Origin: Haemonchus contortus
Taxonomy: Eukaryota > Nematoda > Chromadorea > Rhabditida > Trichostrongylidae
DNA: 64,000 nucleotides
Direction: 5' to 3'
NCBI GenBank assembly: GCA_000469685.2
Contig: LS997567.1
Location: forward strand, 38,281,005 to 38,345,004
Shown here one piece after another: positions 1 to 17,400 of this stretch (positions are counted from its first letter, which is position 1; each line of letters starts with the position of its first letter). A model generated the notes under the pieces. That model had not been told where the DNA came from. It was given only the letters and a program-made list of their open reading frames with translations, and searched no databases. The position numbers and the translations under genes were made by a program.

Positions 1-399
1 ACGTAGCCGGCAGGATGTGTCATGTGTTCCCTACTGCCTGAATGTCATAGTTATCAATAATCGGACCGCCCAGCTAACGCCGGGCTTCCCTCCTTCTAAT
101 GGGTTCGCCCGGCTACGCCGGGCGCTCACCATGATGCGCAAATAACTCTTCGGATTCTACTTTTTCTTTGAAAGCTGTACACCCTCACTATGAGCTTCAA
201 ATTGTGAGCGATTTTTTCTGTAAGCCATCTTCGCTGTGTCCGAATAGAACATCGCATTATATCCTTAAGGCGACTATTTAGAGAAAAAAGTATTCAGACA
301 CTTCATCGCGGCTGAGTCTACTATGTTAGCTACCATCAATGTTCCCAGCCAACTCCTTGTGCCTTCAAGCTTCAACGGTCTGGGTCCAAACTAACAGTA
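1..399. other. Gene-free edge sequence with a GC-rich hairpin
   Basis: No convincing exon is visible. At 106-124 there is a short GC hairpin with 7-bp arms (CGCCCGG / CCGGGCG) around a CTACG loop, next to a second CGCCGGGC-like motif near 78-86. Such hairpins occur near the ends of several DNA transposon types, but no element boundary can be drawn. Confidence 0.4.
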
Positions 400-1195
400 T
401 TTAATCACGCCCAGTCCTTTGGGGCGGAGTTTGGTCTTGCAACCTATCATCAGTGTTCCTATCCTGCCTCCTGTATTCCTACTAAGTTTGACCGCTCTAG
501 GTCCATTTTGACATATCTCTATAAGCCCTGCACCCTTGAGGTGTTATGATTTTCCGCTCAAACCCCCCCCCCCCCCCATTGTGCGCAGAGTCCGGTCCTG
601 CCACCCATCATAAGTGTTTCAATCCTGCCGCCTGTATTCCTACCAAATTTAAACGCTCTAGGTCCAAGTTTAGGTTTTTCACACAAACCCCGCCCCTTGT
701 AGGCGGAGTCCGGTCCTACCACCCACCATTAGTGTTTCCACCCTGCCGCCTGTATTCCTACCAAATTTGAACGCTCTAGGTCCAAGTTTAAGTTTTTCAC
801 ACAAACCCCGCCCCTTGTGGGCGGAGTCCGGTCCTGCCACCCTCCATAAGTGTTTCCACCCTGCCGCCTGTATTCCTACCAAGTTTGAACGCTCTAGGTC
901 CAAGTTTAAGTTTTTCACACAAACCCCGCCCCCTGTGGGCGGAGTTCGGCACCACCGCCCATCATTAGTGTTCCCATCCTGCCCCCCTTACACCTACAAA
1001 ATTTGAACTCTCTAGGTCGACGGGGACCGGAGTTATGAATTTGCGCTCAAACGTTTATTTCGCACAAACCCCGCCCCCTGTGGGCGGAGTCCGGCACCAC
1101 CGCCCACCATTAGTGTTCCCATCCTGCCCCCCTTACACCTACCAAATTTGAACTCTCTAGGTCGACGGGGTCCGGAGTTATGAATTTCCGGTCAA
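400..1195. repeat. 118-bp GC-rich minisatellite array
   Basis: Tandem units share the blocks AACCCCGCCCC, GGCGGAGTCCGG, CCTGTATTCCTACCAA and CGCTCTAGGTCC. The AAACCCC block recurs at 685, 803 and 921 (period 118) and again at 1066, where the spacing is 145 because a GAGTTATGAATTTGCGCTCAA block is inserted. The leftmost units (400-545) are more diverged and one carries a poly-C run near 562-577. Open frames over this region on both strands follow from the repeat and are not genes. Confidence 0.9.
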
Positions 1196-4984
<3,789 letters not shown>

Positions 4985-5062
4985 TTAGGTTGTCGGAAAA
5001 GTATTTGCGCCTTTTGCAATTTTTTTTTCGAATTTATTTTTTTCCTTCACAATAACAAACAG

Positions 5063-6030
5063 TTAACAAATATATGCTCCATCATTATCGACAAGGTATT
5101 GCCATTCACCAGGCAACTTGTGGTTCCTGCTTGCATAGAATTCCTGAGGTTTCGAGGAGGAAAACTCGTCAATGTACGTCTCGAGTTGATTCACATAATC
5201 GAAGTTCTTATTTTTCAGGTGGTCCGACAGCGACAGGAGCAGATGATAATCCGTTGGAGTTAGGTCTGCTGAATACGATGGGTGGGCCATAACATGTCAT
5301 CTCAGGCTTTGAAGCTTCTTCTGGGTCTCCTTCGAAAAGTGTGGGCGAGCACTGTCGTGGAGAAAATAGACTTTCCCGAGTTTCTCTCTTAGAGCTGCAG
5401 CAATCTGGTCCACAGAGCACACTGGGCTTCTGTGCTGACAGCGGAGTTCGGTGGCAGAAAGTCCCAGTGAAAGTCCCTGTTGAATGGCTACAAACGCTTG
5501 GCATTGCCTTCTCAGGTAGGAATTCGGGATTGGAGGTCGGGATTCCATGCTCTACGCATCTGAGCCACTGGCGCTTCCTCGTGTGGTTTATGTAGGGAAC
5601 GCACTTCGCGTCGCCAGTGATTAAGTCTTATAGCCATGCGAAAGTGCGTCGGAAAGTCATCAAGTTTAGACATGAATCCCTCCTCATTTGGAGGTCGTGA
5701 CCACCCAGAACAAAACTTATCCATATCTCCGAATCTCCATGTCTTCCCAAGGCGATGCAAATGGACAGCTGTTGTGTCGTGATGGCTATGTGCTCTTGTT
5801 TCAGCTGATGGGTACTTACCTAGAATCTTCTTCAACCAGCTTCAGGAGATAGTCAACATTGAGCTCAGCTAGTCTCCTAAATCGTGGTTCTTCGGTCCAG
5901 TCAGAGTGGCCATTTTTGAACTTCTTGTACCAACTTCTTGGTGTGCTATTAGAGACAATGAATGATCCTATCGCATCGCATATTCCCCCTGTCGCTCAAT
6001 TTGGATTAACGTTTTTTTCTGAACTTATGA
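5063..6030 (-). pseudogene. mariner transposase remnant
   Basis: Minus-strand frames between these coordinates align with the transposase remnant of mariner 2. The C-terminal piece (5063-5290) keeps the third-aspartate region (AHPSYSADLTPTDYHLLLSL) and ends with GEWQYLVDNDGAYIC. The HDSARPHFSKETQKK second-aspartate block is in another frame near 5320-5360. The reading is broken by frameshifts, so no active enzyme is made. In the family, the protein binds the inverted repeats and catalyses excision and insertion at TA. Confidence 0.85.
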
Positions 6031-6162
6031 AGAAAAGATAGTCTGACTATCTTTGGGTCGAGAGCGATTCTTGCAGCCATAACCGTTGCGAAATGCTACG
6101 GCAGATATGGTGTGGAGAGCGCATTGACCTGCACCTACACATATTCTGCAGTGAAGGCTCTA

Positions 6163-6705
6163 TAGGGTGACCCACATGAAGTGTGACGGGCAATAAAAAA
6201 AAATCAACTTATGGGCTTCTGGGCTGGAGGAAGCGGTGATCGCTTGGGTGGAAAGGAACGCGATGAACGTCGGCTGAACCTTCCACAGGATTGGGCACCA
6301 GACCACAGCACAAAGAAGATGCTGCAATGCTGTGAAACCACGCTTCCGCGTTTTTGGGGCGAAGCAGTTTTGACCTTCAAATTCCCCGATCTCAATCCTT
6401 TGGTTTTTGCTGTATAGTCGATTCTAGAGCAAAAAACCTGCGCTTTCAAACACAGGTCCTGAGAACTTCTGAAAGAAAGTGCTCTTGTAGAAGCGTGGGA
6501 TAAAAGTGATTGCGCGCATTCTTGAAAACTTCCGAAGGAGGTTGGATGCTTGCATTAAAGCGAAAGATGGCTATTCTACATGCGAGATGTGATATGTTGT
6601 TCACAATTTTGTGATGATTGTGTAGGAGTAATAGTTTCCTATTTGGTTTGTTCTGTATAATTTTGATGATATTTTTCTGCGTCACACTTCATGTGGGTCA
6701 CCCTG
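6163..6705 (+). mobile_element. Tc1-like deletion derivative nested in mariner 1
   Basis: Ends are inverted repeats of (C/T)AGGGTGACCCACATGAAGT, flanked by TA at 6161-6162 and 6706-6707. Removing it joins GGCTCTA to GAGCGATCC, matching the uninterrupted sequence in mariner 2 (about 23010-23025). Inside, on the plus strand from about 6280, is the C-terminal part of a Tc1-type transposase (QDWAPDHSTKK, then FPDLNPL), whose family pattern is QDxAPxH and SPDLNPLD. The N-terminal two thirds are gone. It inserted after mariner 1 was in place. Confidence 0.9.
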
Positions 6706-7163
6706 TAGAGCGATCCCCAAAGATTTCACAACATGGAAACCAAAATGCGCAAATACTTTTCCGACAACCTAATATAATACAGGAATAATGATAATTCTGA
6801 ATAAATTACTGTGCTAAACTGTCCAAGATGGGTTACTTTTTCATAAGTTGTTCTCAAGAATTACCTGCAGAAATTGGAAGGAGCCACATTGTAAGTGAAT
6901 TTGTTCATACAATCTTGATATGCACGAGTTGTTTGTATTCCATAAAGGCAAGGCCATTGGCTAACAACTTCTGTAATTGACATTGCATTATTATTTGTTC
7001 AGCTTAAAGGCAGCGTTCACGATAAAAAAAGTTATTGAGTTCTTACCTTATTAATACTCAGCGGCCCCCATGGGTTGTAGAAGGGTCCTTCTCACTCCCG
7101 CAATTTCGACGTCCAGGGCATAGTGGCGGGCCCGTTGTTGTCGTAATTCGCATCTCCGCCCCT

Positions 7164-7384
7164 CGACCGATGTCACCTTAGACGAGTGTCGAGACGACAC
7201 AGTGTCATGTAATCGCGTCAGGACCCATCCTGAATTGCAAATTGGCAAATTGCCAGAGACGCAATGTGTTGTCTGCTATTGCATTGCGTCTCTGGCAATT
7301 TGCCAGTTTGCAATTCAGGGTGGGTCGTGACGCGATTACATGACACTGTGTCGTCTCGACACTCGTCTAACGTGACACCGATCG
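7164..7384. repeat. Foldback element with about 103-bp arms
   Basis: Arm 1 (7164-7266) and arm 2 (7282-7384) are near-perfect reverse complements with a 15-nt spacer. They share GACACTGTGTCGTCTCGACA and ATTGCGTCTCTGGCAA (in one orientation or the other). Several short open frames on both strands come from this palindrome. It is probably a non-autonomous foldback transposon. Confidence 0.9.
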
Positions 7385-7399
7385 TCTCTAACCGACGCT

Positions 7400-10300
7400 C
7401 TTTCAATGTGAAACTCGTCCAACCCCCTTTCCAGCTCTTTTTTTCGGCCCTTTGTAGTTCTTTTTGTTCATCGTTTTTTGCGCTTTTTTCGTTGTTATCG
7501 CTTCATTCTAGAGTAGTTCTATCAATTCCCTTCAAAAAAGGGTTCCCTAACTTTTTTGTGAATGGTGCCTTTAACATTCGACATCAAGTGTGAATTCAGG
7601 TGAAACATTGTAGATATAGCCTAAACAGGGCTGGTCGACATCTGTAAGATTGACTTCTCCTTGGTATTAGTAAATGAAAAGAAAAAATAAATAGATATAA
7701 AAACCAAGAAGTAAACAACTAAATAAAGATGAGATTGATCTCTCCATGCTGATAAGAGGTAAATACATAAAATAAATGATAACTGTTTCGTCTCAGGAGG
7801 TGATGCGTAGATTATAGTTGCTATCTCTGTCAACGTAAGTTAAGGAAGATAGTCTTCAGATAGTCTATGATCGTTAACCTGAAGTACAGCACCCGTTCGT
7901 AGAGTTCGGAAATCTCGCCAAAGATCAGGGACGTGAGGTAGTCAGTGCTAGCAAAGGTTGTAAACGACAAGCGTGATTGCTCACCTCCTTCTCTACAATC
8001 ATGATAGGTTTCCAAAGTGCTCACCTTCAAATCCAGCATTACACATGAATTCCAAGCCCATGAAAGTACGAGTATAATCGGAGGCTGAAAGGAGGCGATA
8101 AAAAATACGATGGAAGCTCACTGACAGGAAGAACTTTCCAGGAAATTTTCGGATTTTCCTGTCAAGCACTCAGCTACTCAATCGCCAACCACAACTTCAA
8201 ACACCTCGACTTCAAAACTGTGAGCTTTCACAATCTTCTTACAGATATATACCCTTGCAAAAGGGTTTCTTCAAGGGGACCAGGTCATGCACATGGCGGA
8301 TCCAAGGAGAGTCATTTCCATGTGTATCATATGTCAGTTTACATACATGCCAGGCACTGCTGTCTTTACGTACCATCAATTCAAGACATTCGTTTTATTT
8401 CTTAAACGTTTTTGCAAAGGATTGCAGAAAAAGATGGGGAATAAGGTTGGCCAATGTGATTTAGGCACTGACTTGGTGGACCAGGGTACTAAACAGATCG
8501 AAGTAGAAGGCTGAAATTTCAGCTTACCGTTTGTAAAGTCAGGGTCACTAGTATCCAATATATTGAACAGATTCATGCATCATAATAGGAGGTTCCCAGA
8601 CATTGATAATATTGTGTTCGTGCACTGAAATAAAGTCAGATTGCTTCATGCGAAAGAAAGTAGTTTGTCATTTTGAATTTACCATAAATTCTTAAGGATT
8701 TAGAAATGGCAGATACGTATACTGGTATTTATTATATGAATCGAAAAATTGGTTATAGACTATTATTCTGCGTTGAAATGTTGTGACTATTATTCTGCGT
8801 TGAAATGTTGTGTATCTAGTCCAAGTATTTGATTGAATTGGGCCTAAACAGTACCTGAACGTGAGAGGGCTCGGTGAGTGGAGGGGTTTCCATCTGAGTT
8901 GCACCACTGTTAATAAGTAGCGACTAAGAAGGACCAGGGCCACAACAGTTTGATGCAGTTTCAAAAATCATCTGAAGACAGATTGCATATGTAGCTGAGG
9001 GCTTTGACCGGAGGCCACCCATCCATGAATAAGCTTTGGTTTCCCAATGGGGTATCAGCCAATATGGTGTTCTAGGAGATAACAAACACTATCTTCAGAG
9101 GATACAATTTACGAGGCGGGCTATAATGTCATCAACCCAAACTTGTTCTCCTCAACAGAAATATGCCTGTTGCGCCACTTAGCACGGTCCCAATCACATG
9201 AATGTTGGTAACGGACTTGATGGGCTGAGTAAATGTACCTGACACCCGTTCCACGGTATAGATTGACATCTTGATACAGCTGTCTGAAACAAACTCTCTT
9301 TACTCCTTCGAACATTCATTTCATCAGATTCCTTTGGATACGTTTCCACTTTGCTAGAAAACTCAGCGTCAATGCACCGACTCTCCATTCAGCGGAATTA
9401 TAACTTTATTGTACGTATTTAGCTTACCAAGGCATGAGATGATCAATCAAAGTACAAGCTAGTTTTTTTCGAATTTCCAAAAGTATCTGATATTAATTCA
9501 TAGAAGCGTTTGATTCGACATTAATAGCTTCGTTTCAAATTCAATTCCTGGACCAAATGTACTCCAGCTGCACCACATGACACCTTTCCAATTTCTTTCT
9601 TAGTACTCTAACAGTTTCCATAATGACTACAAGGCTTGGTGGAACTCAATGTAAGTCCATTTATGGTAGGCTAAAAGTTGGGCCTTAACACAATCATGTC
9701 AAGGTTACGTCAAAAAAACATTGGCAGAGTCGCAAAGGAAAAGGGATTCCCAAAAAGTTTTGTATGCTATTTGCAATTCGCCATCTAGGTAATCGAACAT
9801 TTGTTGCCCCCAACGCCATCTACTTGTAAGCCTTACTGTAAAAATATTTTCTACTGAATCATAGGTAGTTTTATAACCTTACAGTATAAGATGATCAGTA
9901 GAAACTATCGGAAAGCCCTATGGATTGAAATTACCACAAGGGGTTTGGAGCGGAACGAAACGTATTCAATAGCGTCTTGTGATATGGAATACGTTGGAAT
10001 GAGATCCGCCACAGTCACTGCCGTCAAGGAGAGAATAATGGTAACGATGTACATTCTGAAATGGCAGAATTAGAAAACATAGGACACATGGATCCTTGCA
10101 TTGATCAATCGTGTTTAAAGATGCGCCAAAGCGTTTTGCTCCTGTTCGGAATAGTAGTATCGTTTGAAGGCGTAAGTGGTCTGTGGAATGACTTTCGGCA
10201 GATACCCTGTACACATATTTATGCTTTTATCCCCTCTCTTTAGTCTGGTACCGGGTCCGAAGAAGCTAAAGACCTGATCGGATCGCGAGAATGTGGTCCG

Positions 10301-11400
10301 AGATTTCAACCCATCGCGTGATACATGGGGTAGTGACGCCATTGACACTACCTCAACACTTTTCTAAGTGCAGATTTGCAGCTGTAACGTACTTATGTAC
10401 TACAGCAATAAGAATGGGCTGGAAGAATTGTATATGAGAAGAAAAAACAGATGGAAAAATTGTTTTTTTGCATCCCGATTATGACAAATCTGAAGAAATC
10501 AAAAATCTAAGGGTTACTCAGAGTAATTGTTAGAAAACAAAGTTCGTTGTACAATCAATATGACCACCCCAAGTGGGTGTGAAACCTAAATCTCTTTATC
10601 TTTACGATGTAATGCACACTTACCACTGCTAGTCGTAAACTTCACGCAATCGAATGCAACAAAGTATGCCGTCATTGAAGAGTTGTAAAAGTTTAGCAAT
10701 GTTTTTGAAAAAAATTCCTCCTTTATTCACCACATCATCAGGATAGATCATCGATGCTATCTACCACTGGAACAGAGTTATGAGTTTCTCGTCGGGTGCT
10801 CATTTCGTGCCTGCTCCACTCCTGTAGACGGAATGTGGTCCTGCCATGCTCCGTTCGATTGCCCCCATACACCGTATTCCTTCCAACATTAATTTTCAGA
10901 ATTTCAGAAGTGTTTTGGTTAGAGTAGGGGACGTTTAGTCATAGCCTCGCTCACCCAGAGGATTCGAAAGCCCTTCCTTCAGCAGCTCTTGTGGTTTCAT
11001 TTCAGGATTCTGGAGAGTTTTCAAACGGTTACAAATTTCGCATTAGACACCTTTCCTGCACTGCCCACAGTAGTTAGCCGAAGTTCAGCTGGATTACGCA
11101 TGTCCAGCATGTTTTGAACATTACTACAGTTTACCTTCTCACCTTAAAGCCGTAAAGAAAGTATCACGTGTTCTGAGGACCACAGCGTGTGGATTTCCAT
11201 GATTTGCTCAACCAATCTTCACCCTCATCTTTACTAAGGTGTATGGCCTTTACTCATACTGGATTAGTAAGATTGCCGTAGGCACCTCTCATTCCCATGC
11301 TTACTCGCTCAGGACACGTGAACAGTATTCCTGGCTTCTACCCTCCCAACGAGACGTGTTGTTTGTCTGTATTGGTTTTGCTCGAATTTCAGCTTTTCCA
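7400..11400. other. Long stretch without a firm gene
   Basis: AT-rich sequence with only weak exon candidates. One is minus-strand 7885-7955 (between TTTGCTAG and CAG|GTTAAC). Others are plus-strand 8287-8480, and 9891-10043 ending at ATG|GTAACG. None resembles a known family and none has a partner exon I can join. A 27-bp direct duplication containing TATTATTCTGCGTTGAAATG lies at about 8757-8812. Confidence 0.35.
10765..10895. repeat. Solitary degenerate unit of the 118-bp minisatellite
   Basis: The order of blocks GAGTTATGAGTTT, then TGTAGACGGAATGTGGTCCTGCCA, then CCGTATTCCTTCCAA repeats the arrangement seen at 1031-1170 (GAGTTATGAATTT, GGCGGAGTCCGG, CCTGTATTCCTACCAA). It lies about 9.6 kb from the array, so the minisatellite unit also exists as a dispersed repeat. 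Confidence 0.55.
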
Positions 11401-11405
11401 AACAA

Positions 11406-14400
11406 ATGGAGATCCTTTCCAGAGTTAACACAACTCCTGAGGTTAGCCAAGAATTCTTAAATTATCTCACTTGGATTTCGAACTATTTTCAGAGTATGTC
11501 ACACAACGAAACAGGGATGACAACTTTTGAAAGACTCTATTGGACTACTCGCTCCATTGTTGCATCAACCGCATTTCTTCTCAACCTTGTCATGTTCACC
11601 ATTCTTATTCGAAGCACACTACTTACGGTTTGTTTATGGGTGTTGTCTGATTAGGAAAAATTGAAGAGGTTCTGTAAGTTTTGGGTATAAACAAGCGAAA
11701 ACATCTTGGATCGCTATGAGGCTATATGGCCGCGGACAAAAGCACAGCTACGGCCCCTCTCCTCTGGCTCCCCTCGCACCGTTGAGTGTCCGGGGAGGTA
11801 GGGACTGCAGTGTCTTGCGGTACGCTCTAGTATTATTTCACGCTGATCCAATAGTTTCTGTCATCCCCTTAACCATGGTGGTTGTTCCAAAGTGTTACTT
11901 CGTCGAAACACACTTATGCAGACGTGCAGAGTATCCTCATTACACTCGGCTTTCGATTTCTCTCCAAAGCGCGCCCTTTCGATCCCTGAGCTGCTGGACG
12001 TCTAGGCTTAACCTCTTTAAAGGCACAAAGCCATAACCGCGTCTTTCATCGTTCCTGTTCATGAATATGGTCTATGATGACCGATAACGGACTCTGGAGA
12101 GCAGGTCAGGAACAGTACAGAGTGGGGCAGAAATATGTACGGTGACAAAATTATTGGAAGCAAAGAGCAAGAACCGAACAATGAGCGACGTCTCTGGTTA
12201 TGTGACAAAGCTCCCCGGTCTTTTCTGTATATGACTCCCCCTTTTGCTTTGAATCTTGTCGATGGCTCACATTCATCCGAATAGAACCGCAGTTCTTGCC
12301 CTTCGCTCCGGTAGTCACACTCCTGCGGTCTTGGGAGGTGCCACAAATGGTGCACATTTGTACTCTTCTATGATGAGAACTTTCTATGATTGAGCAGAAG
12401 TAAAACTTTCAAATGTTGAGAGGTTGAGCAAAGTCCATCAAGAATGCACTTTCCAAAGAAGTTGATAGAGCAGGAAGAATATTTACTCAAAGTCCACATC
12501 CTGCGTCGGTAATGGTTTGGGCAGAAGTATCGGCAAAGACGCGAAGTTCATTGGCAAAAGCGGCGCCGCGACACTATAGCCGATTTCATAGCAGCAAGGC
12601 TGACCCGCTAATCTCTCTGATTTGGGAGTAATGGACTTCTCGGTTGTATGCAGAAGGACTGCGCATAAACAGTTTGATTGGATCGTTGGAAGCTTCTCTA
12701 CGAAAAACATGGGGTGATGTTCCGCAGGATGTCCTCAAGACTGCAGTAGGAGTGTATCCGACTCGTCTAGAGGAAGTTGTCTAATAGAAAGATGTCCACG
12801 AAAAGATTGAAATGATGGCGGAGTAGATCTGTTACGTGATGGCAGAGTTGACGCTAAACTGAAATCTTTCGTGATATTCCCCTCTCTCTGCTGAAATGCT
12901 AACCTGCTGACATAGGGCCCCTTTCCTGCTGAACTACAACGCACTCTACCAAGGAATTTATAAAGTTTACTGGGAATTGCGACAAAATCAGCCCACAGAG
13001 GGCCTCGTTAGCTCTCATTTTCTCGGTGTTTCAAAAATTGGAAACTTTGGGTTGCTCAGACCAATCTATTTCACAAGTGGGAATAAATCAATTAACAGAA
13101 ATCATACACCCCATAAAGTAGACAAGTTAATGTTCCGCTCTGGGCTTGGTAGTAATCATTTTTCACACAACCAGCTGATACTGGAAATAAAGAAACGAAT
13201 ATGTTAGTTCACCCTCAAAGAACATAGTGAACATATGAATCTCCCCATCATTATGTGTTCGGAGAGAGTTTTTTATTTTCGATTTACATAAAGAAATTGT
13301 AGCATCTAACCTCTTTTTTCAGAAATCGTTCTACTCATTGATGCTCATCTTCAACATCGTCACGGTGGCATTTCAATCTGTAATATTTGTTGATGTGATT
13401 GTGAGGCATACAAGCTCTGATAAGCAGGAAGTTCGGCTAGTCGGGATCCTAGCCAGCTATGTTGAACTTGTTTCGTGGTATTTTACATCGGCCTTGGTAT
13501 TCGTGATTGGACTGAACAGGCTAGCGATTCTTGCGAAAGGTCCTATTCATTCACTATTTGCAGGAAGGTAGGATTACCGTTATCCATTTTTCAGTGGCGC
13601 TAGCATTGGTCTGTCTTCTGATGTTTGCTAAAAATGTCCATTTTCTCATTTCTTGACTATTTCTTGAGAGAAAAAATCGATTTTTGCTCACGATGTTGGC
13701 GAGTATGAACAGACGTCCGGCCTCCGACGGAACTCGAATCTATACTTGAGCATCCCTGGCCCTGTGCCCTTATCTCTTTCACTAGCAAGGTCCCGCTCGC
13801 GCTCGCCTCATACAACGTGGTAAGCCGGCCAGCCAATACCAGCATTGAACCTTCTAACAGTAAGCTTTCTTGTTATAAGTGTGGAAACGGGTTCGAGTCC
13901 CGTCCGAGGCCAAAGTTTTGTCGTCACTAACCTTGTGAAACTTTCCTGTATTGCAACGAAATAACAGCAATTGACAAAGTATCGGTTCTAAACGGTAATC
14001 AAAATGAATGCCAACAATGCGATAAGAACTACCTTTTATTTCTAAGCACCCTCCATGTTCCCGAAACCATGTTCCCGGAATATTGTTAGACATTGGCTCA
14101 GCGAACATACGGGGGGTCTCAAAATTATGGGCGCCAATTTATAGCAATACATCTGTTTGAAGCTTCTCAGCTGTGAAAGACGATGGATTTTCTATGCACT
14201 TTGACTAACACCATTTGCTACAACTCGCCACAATCACATTTCAAAATACCCCCCCCCCCCCTCCCACTAGTGCTGATAGAGACCCGAAATTGCTCTCGAC
14301 CTGATCGCATGTGGCACGCAGGAATCCTTCTCCATTTTTTCCCAGCCGTTCTTCGCTCTTGCTTTCTAGGACTCCAAACTGAGACTGCAAACTCGACAGG

Positions 14401-17400
14401 CCCTATTCTAATTAGGGACCATACGGGGAAATCAAGTGAGTTAAGTTCTTGGAGGTAGGATGGTCATTACTTTTCTAACATTAAGTCGGTTATCTGTCGT
14501 CGGCACCACTCCCGAGCAAGCTTCGCTCTGTGGGCTTGAGTAGCGCTCTGCTGGGGGGACTACGAGATGTTTTAGGTAGCGTAGTCGTGTCGGTGTTTTA
14601 TTACGTCCATAACTACCTCTTTGAGTACTGGTCCTGGTCAATTTTCATGTATTATTTTTACCTCAGAAATTCCTGAACTTTGGCGCCCGCAATTTTGGGA
14701 CGCCCTGTAAAAGATGCGAAGGCTGGCTGCTCACTGGAAGGAAAGTTCAGTCATTCCAGATTGTCAGCAATGCGAAGTGCAATACGAGGGCCAGCGGGGA
14801 TGGCGATGATGGTTTAAATCACTTCGCCAATTAGAAGCGAGCGAGTGACGTTTCCATTGCTTGTCTCTTGCCTCTCCCCTAATTTGTCTTTGATAACCCC
14901 TAGCTCGAAAGGTTCCTAGCGAATGATGACATATTCGTTTTTTGTGCTCAGAAGTTTTTTCTTCGAAAAGAAAGCAAGGCTCACTGTATAAAAAATCGAC
15001 AAAAGTCAAAAAACAGTGAAGGGGAATAGAACAAAAACAAAATGACGATCTGCTCTTACAATTATTTAATTTCTGGGGATCTAGACTTGTCAGATTTTCG
15101 CAGACGTCCAGATGGACGTGGTGGGCTTCCTTCCCGAAACTCTTGGTAGAATTTCGCCATCAAACAGTTTTCTTCACTTTTTGAAGTATCTGCATCTCCT
15201 CGACAATTCACAACAACACAACATCAGAAAATATAATACGTCCATGGCTACACTACCGAATGAAACAGATGTTTGCTCATTTGTTAATTTTAACATGAAC
15301 TGAATTACTTTCTCATAGAACATTTGTACAAGTTGAGTATATCTAGATTGTTACAAAAAGAAAACGCAGATAAGGTGAATTCCAGAAAGAATGTTCTGTG
15401 GCTTTCCCTTATGCTTTTCTGCTTCTCGGCACTTGTTGGAATAATTTCCGGTGGCCTATTGGCGGGCTTAAGGGAACTATTCAGTAGCGAACCTGCAAGC
15501 AACTTCACTATTGAAATTACTGAAATTTGTTCGGTGAGGCTTTCGAATCTGTCTTTTTCACTGATTCACGTAGCTCTAAAAGTTATGTCCAAATTGTCTT
15601 CATGCTTTTTCAGACGTTTTCAGTTGAAAACAAAAAAAGTAAGTCTTTCATCCTCCAAGTAAATATATCTACAGTGAAACTACTATGAACAATGTCATTA
15701 GCTCAGCAAAACCTCAATCATGAAAAAGATTTTGAACCCTTTTTCATGACTTTCTTTCTCAGAGCTGAGTGAAAATTCTATAAAAACACAATAACAAAGG
15801 AAATGTTGTAAACATGAAAAAAAAACAACATTTGATTTTTTTGCTCGAAACTGACAATTTTGATAGCGAAATACCAAAGAACACTTAAGAGAGAAACGAT
15901 CGCAACTCGCTATTGAGCAATCGAACAACCATTCAAAAATGATTGTAAGAAGACAACTATAAAATGATAGAATGAACATATCAAAGACCATGAAGAGTAA
16001 TTAAACTCGGGTTTTTGAATAAATTATTTATTACAGCGAGTTAATTACTTTTTCACGGCTCTACCAGTTTGCTCGTGCTTATTCTACATAGTAGCATTCA
16101 ACAAAGTGCGATCTGTTCGAAGGTCAAGTATATTCTTTACAATAGCGGACAAAGCCGAAAATTCTATACTAAAGCAAGGCTTTCTTATCTGCATCTTCTA
16201 TATGGTAGGTTCTACGCAGTATGTGTATATTAGAAAAACAAAATTCCATAAACCAAGAAGTTAGTGACTGGATTTTGAGTATAGAAGTCCTGTTCTCATC
16301 TGTAATAACCGTCATTTTTTCTAGGAGGAGAAGTTTTTAGACTATTCGTATTGCCTTTTTAAGCCGATTCACTTGCGAGAAACCAAAAAGCCTGACAACG
16401 TTCCGTTTAATAAGAGACTCCTGACGTTTGATGTATAATGGCATCTAGAGATCGCTTCTTATCTCATTTATTTCTACTAACCAGTACAGCAAACAACCGT
16501 AAAGCACTTCACGCCAGAACGAGACTACGAGACCACTCACTGGATCCTGGATCGACTGTGAGAAACACTGCTTGTAGTACTAGCAATCTCAAAGACTTCG
16601 TATAGGTGAAATTACTCGGCACCTCGACAGGTCTTATGCAGCATCGTCTTGACGAAAGGCGGCTTCTTTGGAAGGGCTCGGAAACCACTCTCAACTTCCA
16701 TTGCCGTTCACTACTTCCAAGAACACCCGCATCTTTGCAAAAATGGTATCATTCAAAATGATAGCATTTACAGTGAATGAATTCTAGGATCTAAGCAGCT
16801 AATTCCTGGCACAATTAGCTTCGTAGCATATAGAGTCCCCTATTCTGTCGCCATCATAACCATGATCTGCACAAAATTGATTGAATCAAGAAAGACCCGC
16901 ATTCCGGAATTAGTAAATCTTTTCGCGTTCTCTTCTCCAGAAGTGAACTAGCTGTTCTGTGTGACCGCAATAGATACTGTTCTGTTTTGTGCATTCAAGT
17001 TGCATTGAAATTTCAACATGTTATCCTGAAACTCCTGTATCGGCGAAAGACAGCAGCTCAGCTTGTGCTCTCGACTTTTCACAGAACCACATTTCCGAAA
17101 AATTGTTCTGATGCTGTTCAATTAGGAAAAATAATTGAAAAAGTATCTGATAAAGCTATACGCGATTGAACAACTCCATTCGAAAGCTTCAACTTTTCAG
17201 ATCCCCGAAGTGATGCTATTGATCTCACAGTTTGGTTTTCAATTGTATGCTGGTTTTTACTCACTTTTTCAACTGATTTTTGACGTTGTCATAAACTTAC
17301 CTCCGATTGGATTCCCTATTATTGTTTTTATATGCTCAAAGGAATTGCGAAAGTTATTCCGGTTGAACGGCTTCAAGCAATTTCTCCATGTTCATCCAAC

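Larger units (their letters stand above)
4985..6772 (-). mobile_element. mariner element 1, interrupted by a nested transposon
   Basis: Terminal inverted repeats begin TTAGGTTGTCGGAAAAGTAT and are flanked by TA on both sides (4983-4984 and 6773-6774). After removing the nested 543-bp insert and its duplicated TA, the element is 1243 bp, almost exactly the length of mariner 2 at 22952-24193 (1242 bp), which shares the same ends. It lies in the opposite orientation to mariner 2. Mariner elements move by cut-and-paste using a DD34D transposase and duplicate a TA. This copy is dead. Confidence 0.93.

Noticed and set aside
11716..12355. Open frames in the first receptor intron on both strands
   Set aside because: No family resemblance, no conserved partner and no splice logic; intron sequence.
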